64,000 bases of DNA from Mucilaginibacter aurantiaciroseus (GTDB lineage Bacteria > Bacteroidota > Bacteroidia > Sphingobacteriales > Sphingobacteriaceae), in contig NZ_JAMXOF010000001.1 in assembly GCF_024055595.1 (NCBI RefSeq), positions 1,178,001 through 1,242,000 of the forward strand, read 5' to 3'. This document shows, piece after piece, positions 58,827-64,000 of this stretch (its first letter is position 1; every line of letters begins with the position of its first letter). Under the pieces are notes generated by a model. That model saw nothing but the letters and a program-made list of their open reading frames with translations. It searched no databases and had not been told where the DNA came from. The translations under genes were made by a program, and so were the position numbers.

Positions 58827-60113
58827 ATGATTTACCAGGACACTTTACAATTTGCCCAAAAACTGGATGAGCAGGATGCTTTAAAAAGCTTTCGCGAAGA
58901 GTTTTTGATCCCTAAACATAACGGCAAACCGGCTGTTTACCTTTGCGGGAACTCTTTAGGGCTTCAACCGCGCTTAGCAAAAAAATATATCCAGGATCAG
59001 CTGAACGCATGGGAAGATAACGCGGTAGAAGGCTGGTTTATGGGGGATGAACCCTGGCTCAAATATCATAAGGCGTTACTTCTGCCATTAGCCAATATTT
59101 TAGGCGCCAAGGAAACGGAAATTACGGTGATGAATTCACTTACAGTGAATCTTCACTTACTTATGGTAAGTTTCTATAAGCCAAAAAGTAAACGATATAA
59201 AATACTGATGGAAGCAGTGGCGTTCCCGTCAGATCAATATGCCATAGAAAGCCAGGTGCGTTTCCACGGATTCGATCCTAAAGATGCAATTGTTGAGGTT
59301 ACTCCACGCGCAGGGGAAACCTCATTACGAACCGAAGATATCCTGCACCAGATCGCCGATAACGCTGATGAATTGGCGCTGGTAATGTTCAGCGGCATAA
59401 ATTACTATACCGGCCAGTTCTTCGATTTGGAAGCTATAAGCAAAGCCGGTCATGAGGCGGGGGCTATAGTCGGTTTTGATTTGGCGCACGCTGCAGGTAA
59501 TGTCCCCCTAAAACTGCACGACTGGGATGCCGACTTTGCCTGCTGGTGTTCATACAAGTATATGAACTCTGGCCCTGGTGGTATCAGTGGGATATTTGTT
59601 CATGAAAAGCATTTCGATGATAATACCCTCAACCGCTTTGCCGGATGGTGGGGCTACCGTAAGGATAAACAATTTTTAATGGCTCGGGGCTTCGAGGCAG
59701 AAAACGGGGCAGAGGGGTGGAACGTAAGTACCGGCCCCATCTTACTAATGGCCCTGCACCGTGCATCGCTGGATATTTTTGAAAAAGCGGGGGGCTTGCA
59801 AGCCTTACGCGCAAAAAGCGAAACGCTTACCAGTTACCTAGAGTACCTGATAGGTGAAGTGAATAAAAAGGTTGGTGAAGAAGTTTACCAGATCATCACC
59901 CCAACGGATAAAAGTCAGCGCGGTTGCCAGCTTTCTGTAATTTGTAAACGCGATGCCAAAGCAATTTTCAATTACCTCGCAGAAAATGGTGTAATTGGTG
60001 ACTGGCGCGAGCCGGATGTGATCCGTTTAAGCCCAGTCCCGCTTTATAATTCATTTGTGGACGTTTTTAAGGCGTCTGAAAGTCTTTTTGAGGCGATTGA
60101 CGCCGTTAAATAA
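58827..60113 (+). CDS. kynU: Kynureninase
   Basis: PLP enzyme that splits kynurenine to anthranilate and alanine. 428 residues. YLCGNSLGLQPR at the N-terminus, VMNSLTVNLHLLMVSFY, the PLP-binding site FDLAHAAGNVPLKLHDW with Lys near residue 244 (CSYKYMNSGPGG), GWWGYRKDKQF and the C-terminal VIRLSPVPLYNSF. No other kynurenine pathway gene is in the window; bestrophin follows after 6 bp. Confidence 0.96.
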   Translation: MIYQDTLQFAQKLDEQDALKSFREEFLIPKHNGKPAVYLCGNSLGLQPRLAKKYIQDQLNAWEDNAVEGWFMGDEPWLKYHKALLLPLANILGAKETEITVMNSLTVNLHLLMVSFYKPKSKRYKILMEAVAFPSDQYAIESQVRFHGFDPKDAIVEVTPRAGETSLRTEDILHQIADNADELALVMFSGINYYTGQFFDLEAISKAGHEAGAIVGFDLAHAAGNVPLKLHDWDADFACWCSYKYMNSGPGGISGIFVHEKHFDDNTLNRFAGWWGYRKDKQFLMARGFEAENGAEGWNVSTGPILLMALHRASLDIFEKAGGLQALRAKSETLTSYLEYLIGEVNKKVGEEVYQIITPTDKSQRGCQLSVICKRDAKAIFNYLAENGVIGDWREPDVIRLSPVPLYNSFVDVFKASESLFEAIDAVK

Positions 60114-60119
60114 CATTGT

Positions 60120-60977
60120 ATGATATATTATAACCCTAAACAATGGTTCTCCCTTATCTTCAGGTTTAACAAAGCTGATACATTACGCGAATTGTTTCCA
60201 CTGATGCTATGTGTTAGCCTATATGCCGGTGTAGTTACTTTTTTACTGATTGATGTATGGAAACTTGAAGAGACCAGCATCCTGCGTAAAGTGATCTATG
60301 TGCACCAGACAATCGGGTTTGTGTTTTCATTATTGCTGGCATTCCGTATCAATTCGGCATACGATAGATGGTGGGAAGGCCGCAAGATCTGGGGCAGCCT
60401 TACCAACAATAGCCGCAACCTGGCTATAAAATTAAAACATTTGGTCAGTGATAAAGATGCAGCCTTTTTCAACTATGCCATCCCGCTTTATGCGCGTTCG
60501 CTTAAAGAGCATTTGCGTGATGAATACGTGCCCGGCGATCAAACCATATTAGTTACCGATGGCCGCAAACATGTGCCCAACCAAATAGCATCAGCCATAA
60601 TCAAACAGGTTTACCGGTTAAATAAAGAAGGCCAGATAAACCCGGAGCAATTGGTTAGTATAACTACTGAAATAACTTCATTTACAGATATTTGTGGCGG
60701 TTGCGAGCGTATCCGAAAAACACCAATTCCGTTCTCTTATAGTGTATTCATTAAAAAGTTTATCTTCACTTATATCATGACTTTGCCCTTAACCTGGGCG
60801 TTTGACCTAAAGTATTTTATTATGCCAATCATCGGGTTTATCCTTTTTGTATTCGCCAGTATCGAGCTGATTGCTGAGGAGATAGAAGACCCGTTTGGTT
60901 ATGATGCTAACGACTTGCCGCTGGAGAATATCTGCGAGAATATCGAAAAGCATGTCGGCGAGATATTTGCCAAATAG
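60120..60977 (+). CDS. Bestrophin family chloride channel
   Basis: 285 residues with four main membrane helices. Family motif LLAFRINSAYDRWWEGRKIWG is cut here to FRINSAYDRWWEG, along with CGGCERIRKTPIPFSYSV and PLTWAFDLKYFIMP. Anion channel of the inner membrane. Starts 6 bp after kynU and ends 5 bp before the deacetylase-fold gene, so likely an operon of three. Confidence 0.92.
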   Translation: MIYYNPKQWFSLIFRFNKADTLRELFPLMLCVSLYAGVVTFLLIDVWKLEETSILRKVIYVHQTIGFVFSLLLAFRINSAYDRWWEGRKIWGSLTNNSRNLAIKLKHLVSDKDAAFFNYAIPLYARSLKEHLRDEYVPGDQTILVTDGRKHVPNQIASAIIKQVYRLNKEGQINPEQLVSITTEITSFTDICGGCERIRKTPIPFSYSVFIKKFIFTYIMTLPLTWAFDLKYFIMPIIGFILFVFASIELIAEEIEDPFGYDANDLPLENICENIEKHVGEIFAK

Positions 60978-60982
60978 CACAA

Positions 60983-61885
60983 ATGCTCAAGATTTCTTAC
61001 GATCCGATATATGCACACCCGCTGCCGACAGGGCACCGGTTCCCGATGCTTAAATATGAATTGATACCAGGGCAACTGCTGCACGAGGGAATAATCACTC
61101 AAGACAATTTATTTTCACCAAAAGCTGTTGAAGAGGAAACAATCCTGTTAACTCATGATAAAGATTACTGGTGTCAACTCCGTGATCTAACTTTACCACC
61201 AAAAGAACAAAGGCGCATTGGTTTCCCTTTATCTGCGCAATTGGTAGAGCGTGAACTCCGGATTGCACAAGGCACTATCGATGGCTGTCACTATGCTTTT
61301 GAGTATGGCGTAGCGTTTAACGTAGCCGGTGGTACCCACCATGCCGGTACCAATTGGGGTGAAGGTTTTTGTATGCTGAACGATCAGGCGATAGGGGCTA
61401 ACTACCTATTAAATGAAAATTTAGCTAAAAGCATTTTAATTGTTGATTTAGATGTACATCAAGGTAACGGAACCGCTCAGATCTTTGAAAATGAATCACG
61501 GGTATTCACGTTTTCTATGCATGGCGATAAGAATTTCCCATTTAGAAAAGAGCGGTCTGATCTTGATATCCCGTTGGATGATGGGATAGGAGATAACGAT
61601 TATTTAAAACTATTGTATAATACTTTACCAAGACTAATCAATTCCCATAACCCCGATTTTATATTTTATTTAGCCGGAGTAGATGTTTTGGAAACCGATA
61701 AACTGGGTAAGCTTGCCCTATCTAAAGAAGCTTGCAAACAGCGCGATAGGTTTGTGTTTGAGCAATGCAAGTTGAGAAGCATACCGGTGCAGGTTAGCAT
61801 GGGTGGAGGTTATTCGCCGCAGATAAAAGATATTGTGGATGCGCATTGCAATACCTATTGCGTAGCCAATGATCTATACTTTTAG
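60983..61885 (+). CDS. Histone deacetylase-fold protein (AcuC/APAH-like)
   Basis: 300 residues of the class I/II arginase-deacetylase fold: AGGTHHAGTNWGEGFCMLND (catalytic His pair), IVDLDVHQGNGTAQIF (zinc ligands Asp and His), FYLAGVDVLETDKLG and the Gly-rich MGGGYSP. Catalytic Tyr appears as Gly-Gly-Gly-Tyr. Deacylates small molecules or proteins. Its last 12 bp overlap the end of the convergent MATE gene. Confidence 0.92.
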   Translation: MLKISYDPIYAHPLPTGHRFPMLKYELIPGQLLHEGIITQDNLFSPKAVEEETILLTHDKDYWCQLRDLTLPPKEQRRIGFPLSAQLVERELRIAQGTIDGCHYAFEYGVAFNVAGGTHHAGTNWGEGFCMLNDQAIGANYLLNENLAKSILIVDLDVHQGNGTAQIFENESRVFTFSMHGDKNFPFRKERSDLDIPLDDGIGDNDYLKLLYNTLPRLINSHNPDFIFYLAGVDVLETDKLGKLALSKEACKQRDRFVFEQCKLRSIPVQVSMGGGYSPQIKDIVDAHCNTYCVANDLYF

Positions 61886-63250
61886 GTCGTTAACGATGAT
61901 AAGGTTGTTGTTCTTGCTTATCTTTTGAAATCTAAGGAACAACATTAACGAGGCAGATGCCAGCCCGGCAACTAAACCAAACCAAACGCCGACAACGCCA
62001 ATGCCAAGTACAATCCCTAATAGGTAACCTACCGGTAAACCAATTACCCAGTAAGATAAAAACGTCAAAAAGGTTGGGATCTTAACATCCCCCATACCGC
62101 GCAATATGCCTAAGCCAACAACTTGCGTACCATCAAATAACTGGAAGAAAGCTGCAACTATAAGTAGCTGTTCTGCAATGTGTATCACGCTTTTATCCGA
62201 GGTGTACATCAAGGGTAAAACCTGGTTTAACATCGTAAATATGATAGCCATACAACACATAAACACAATTATGATATGGTAGTTGGATATGGCCGAAAGT
62301 CTAAGCTTATAATGATCACCCGAGCCAAAGTAATTACCGGATCGTATGGCCGAGGCTGATGAAACACCTGCGGCCATCATATAAGTCATGTTGGACAAAT
62401 TTAACGCTATTTGGTGCGCAGCCTGCGGTACAGATCCGATGGTGCCAATAATAATAGATGCCCCACCAAATGCACTTACTTCAAATGTCGATTGCATAGC
62501 AACCGGCATACCTATTTTTAACAACTGCTTTATTCTATTTTTGTCAATATTCTTAAAAGCAAAATCGCTTAAATATCTCTTGAAATTTGGCGACCTAAAA
62601 ACGTAGATGCACATAGCAATAGCCATCAGGCAACGGTCAATAAGCGTACTGTAGCCAACACCTTTGATGCCCATTGGTACAATCCCAAACATGCCTTTTA
62701 CCAAAACTATCCCAACCACAATATTGATCACATTACCGATAATGGTAATATACATGGCCTGCCGGGTTAAACCTAAACCTTCGGCAAATTGCTTAAAGGT
62801 ATTAAACACCATTATGGGCATTAACGATGATAAAAGCAATATCAAAAATGGCTTTGCCTGTACCACTACATCCGGCGATTGGTGAAGCTTACCGATAAAA
62901 AACGCTACTCCCAGATAAAATATTAGAAAAAGGACTATGCCAGTAATAACGTTTAGCATCAAACTGTTGCTGAGTAGTCTGCCGCATTCGCTATAATTCT
63001 TCCGGCCATTGTGTTGTGCAATTAATGGCGTGATGCCATAGCTTATACCTAATGCCATTACAAAAGGAACTATAAACAAGCTGATGGATAAAGAAACAGC
63101 TGCCAAAGCGATTGTGCCTGCAAATTGCCCGATAATGATGGTATCTGAAAAATGTACCAGCGTATGCCCAATTTGAGATAACACAATAGGTATAGCCAGT
63201 TTTAAGCTGTCGCGATAGTAAAATTGATATTTTTGGTAGAGGGCTTTCAT
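61874..63250 (-). CDS. MATE family efflux transporter
   Basis: 458 residues with twelve membrane helices in two halves. LAIPIVLSQIGHTLVHFSD, IIGQFAGTIALAAVSLS and AAHQIALNLSNMTYMMAAG are typical of the NorM group. Exports drugs or metabolites against Na+ or H+. A TACTTTTG box (minus strand, 63265-63272) lies 14 nt upstream and probably is its promoter. Confidence 0.93.
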   Translation of the reverse strand: MKALYQKYQFYYRDSLKLAIPIVLSQIGHTLVHFSDTIIIGQFAGTIALAAVSLSISLFIVPFVMALGISYGITPLIAQHNGRKNYSECGRLLSNSLMLNVITGIVLFLIFYLGVAFFIGKLHQSPDVVVQAKPFLILLLSSLMPIMVFNTFKQFAEGLGLTRQAMYITIIGNVINIVVGIVLVKGMFGIVPMGIKGVGYSTLIDRCLMAIAMCIYVFRSPNFKRYLSDFAFKNIDKNRIKQLLKIGMPVAMQSTFEVSAFGGASIIIGTIGSVPQAAHQIALNLSNMTYMMAAGVSSASAIRSGNYFGSGDHYKLRLSAISNYHIIIVFMCCMAIIFTMLNQVLPLMYTSDKSVIHIAEQLLIVAAFFQLFDGTQVVGLGILRGMGDVKIPTFLTFLSYWVIGLPVGYLLGIVLGIGVVGVWFGLVAGLASASLMLFLRFQKISKNNNLIIVNDLKV

Positions 63251-63289
63251 TTATTTGCGGTGAGCAAAAGTAGCGAATAGCCCCGTAAA

Positions 63290-63913
63290 TCAGGAAGCTG
63301 TGTAAAACTCTTCTTTTTCGGTTGTGTGAACGCGAAGTATGCCGCTTAAAACCAGGTCGACAAGGATGCGTTGCGCGCGTCTCCTGCCTATATTTAGCAA
63401 AATACAAAACTCCTTTACAGTGATGCGTTCTTCTTTATCAAGGTGTTCTAAAAGGGCTTTTTCTTTAGATGAGTATTCTATCAGTACACCGTTAACATCA
63501 GCAGAACGCTTTAACACATCAACCACTACTTTGCTGGCCAATACGCTTTTATCTTTAACACGGATGTAAACCCACCATTTGCCATCTTCGGCAAGTGAGT
63601 AGTGTGGTTTATCTGGGCTTTCAGGAATATCTACTACAAGTATCAGTTTCCCATCAAAATATACTTCTTCAAATAAAGGTTCCAAAGCAGGGCGTGCAAA
63701 AAAGTGTGCTGCTTTAGTAATCATATAACGTTCTTCATCCTCAGCCTTTAAGCCTATAATAGTACCATCATCGAGCACGCCGATAAGCAACCTGCCACCA
63801 ACGTTGTTAGCGAACGATACCATTGTTTTGGCAATTTTTTCGCAGCTGGTAATGGTTTTTTTAAAATCAAGTGATACGCCTTCGCCCTCAAAAATCTGTC
63901 GCTTTAAATTCAT
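63290..63913 (-). CDS. AlbA_2 (Schlafen-type) domain protein with winged helix
   Basis: 207 residues. N-terminal AlbA_2 domain (VSLDFKKTITSCEKIAKTMV, VSFANNVGGRLLIGVLDDG, LVVDIPESPDKPHY), then a C-terminal winged helix (ITVKEFCILLNIGRRRAQRIL). Such proteins are thought to act as regulators or RNA/DNA-binding factors. 40 bp upstream of the MATE gene on the same strand, so a shared transcript is possible. Confidence 0.85.
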   Translation of the reverse strand: MNLKRQIFEGEGVSLDFKKTITSCEKIAKTMVSFANNVGGRLLIGVLDDGTIIGLKAEDEERYMITKAAHFFARPALEPLFEEVYFDGKLILVVDIPESPDKPHYSLAEDGKWWVYIRVKDKSVLASKVVVDVLKRSADVNGVLIEYSSKEKALLEHLDKEERITVKEFCILLNIGRRRAQRILVDLVLSGILRVHTTEKEEFYTAS

Positions 63914-63925
63914 ATCAAATACCCT

Positions 63926-64000
63926 TTAATCTGCTATATAAGGCGTTAAAATCTGCATCCATCTTTCGGTGTTGGTAATAGGCGTAAAACCAAACTGTTT
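63926..64000 (-). CDS. C-terminal end of an unidentified gene
   Basis: The minus strand reads KQFGFTPITNTERWMQILTP and YIAD before a TAA (63926-63928). The start lies beyond the right edge. It is 13 bp upstream of the AlbA_2 gene on the same strand, so probably in the same operon. 24 residues are too few to name a family. Confidence 0.5.
   Translation of the reverse strand, partial: KQFGFTPITNTERWMQILTPYIAD

Noticed and set aside
1..64000. tRNA, rRNA and tmRNA genes
   Set aside because: No cloverleaf with TTCRA-type T-arm, no rRNA segment and no tmRNA ends were seen by eye in the intergenic parts; a covariance scan would be needed to be certain.

Overview
The window is a chromosomal segment of a member of the Bacteroidota, most like the Sphingobacteriaceae (Mucilaginibacter/Pedobacter type). 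This rests on: promoter-like boxes of the form TAnnTTTG instead of classical -10/-35 boxes; weak Shine-Dalgarno signals; an arginine pathway built on the Bacteroidota argF-prime transcarbamylase; a vitamin B12 riboswitch in front of a TonB-dependent receptor; a 23S-rRNA-IVP-like four-helix-bundle gene; and several dispersed palindromic repeats. No phage, conjugative element, IS transposase, CRISPR array, rRNA or tRNA gene was recognised.

Layout. 0-11.3 kb: mostly housekeeping genes (aroQ, xerD, prmC, ribD, an EamA transporter, a YigZ protein, mgtE, bioB), then a broken zinc-finger gene, a DUF3140 gene and a two-gene radical SAM DNA-repair-type operon. 11.3-12.3 kb: a 1 kb stretch without a convincing protein gene, holding three DnaA-box-like 9-mers and a decayed 27-nt periodic array. 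12.4-15.4 kb: a frameshifted rifampin ADP-ribosyltransferase gene, a PhoH-like gene and small basic proteins. 15.5-28.7 kb: arginine biosynthesis on the minus strand (GNAT, four-helix-bundle gene, argG, cupin, argC, argD, argF-prime; then, after a 5.4 kb block, argB and proC), headed by a palindromic ArgR-like site and a short ORF with three tandem Arg codons. The inserted block carries a BlaI/BlaR-type pair, a deleted NADH dehydrogenase remnant, a Na+/H+ antiporter and a PaiB-like gene. 28.8-34.8 kb: two 2H phosphoesterases, a YpdA-like reductase, the SRP RNA gene, dinB and an ECF sigma/membrane-protein pair. 34.9-50 kb: a carboxylate symporter, rplU-rpmA, an M1 peptidase, a prenyl synthase, rnr, a racemase, an MFS gene, a LutA-like gene, and thrS-infC-rpmI-rplT. 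50-54.2 kb: B12 riboswitch, BtuB-like receptor, propeller lipoprotein, membrane S-component-like protein. 54.3-64 kb: sirtuin, CrtA-like monooxygenase, fRMsr, hydrolase, DNA glycosylase, kynureninase, bestrophin, deacetylase-fold protein, MATE exporter and an AlbA_2 protein.

The signals most worth following are an ACTAAT-N3-ATTAGT palindrome shared by the promoter of the radical SAM DNA-repair operon and the dinB promoter (candidate SOS-like operator); the DnaA-box cluster and 27-nt periodic region at 11.47-12.06 kb; the arginine leader; and heptamer repeats that bracket the four-helix-bundle gene and also lie inside the prmC reading frame. Four broken genes cluster between 8.5 and 20.3 kb. 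This is either local decay or, for those differing by single bases, sequencing error.
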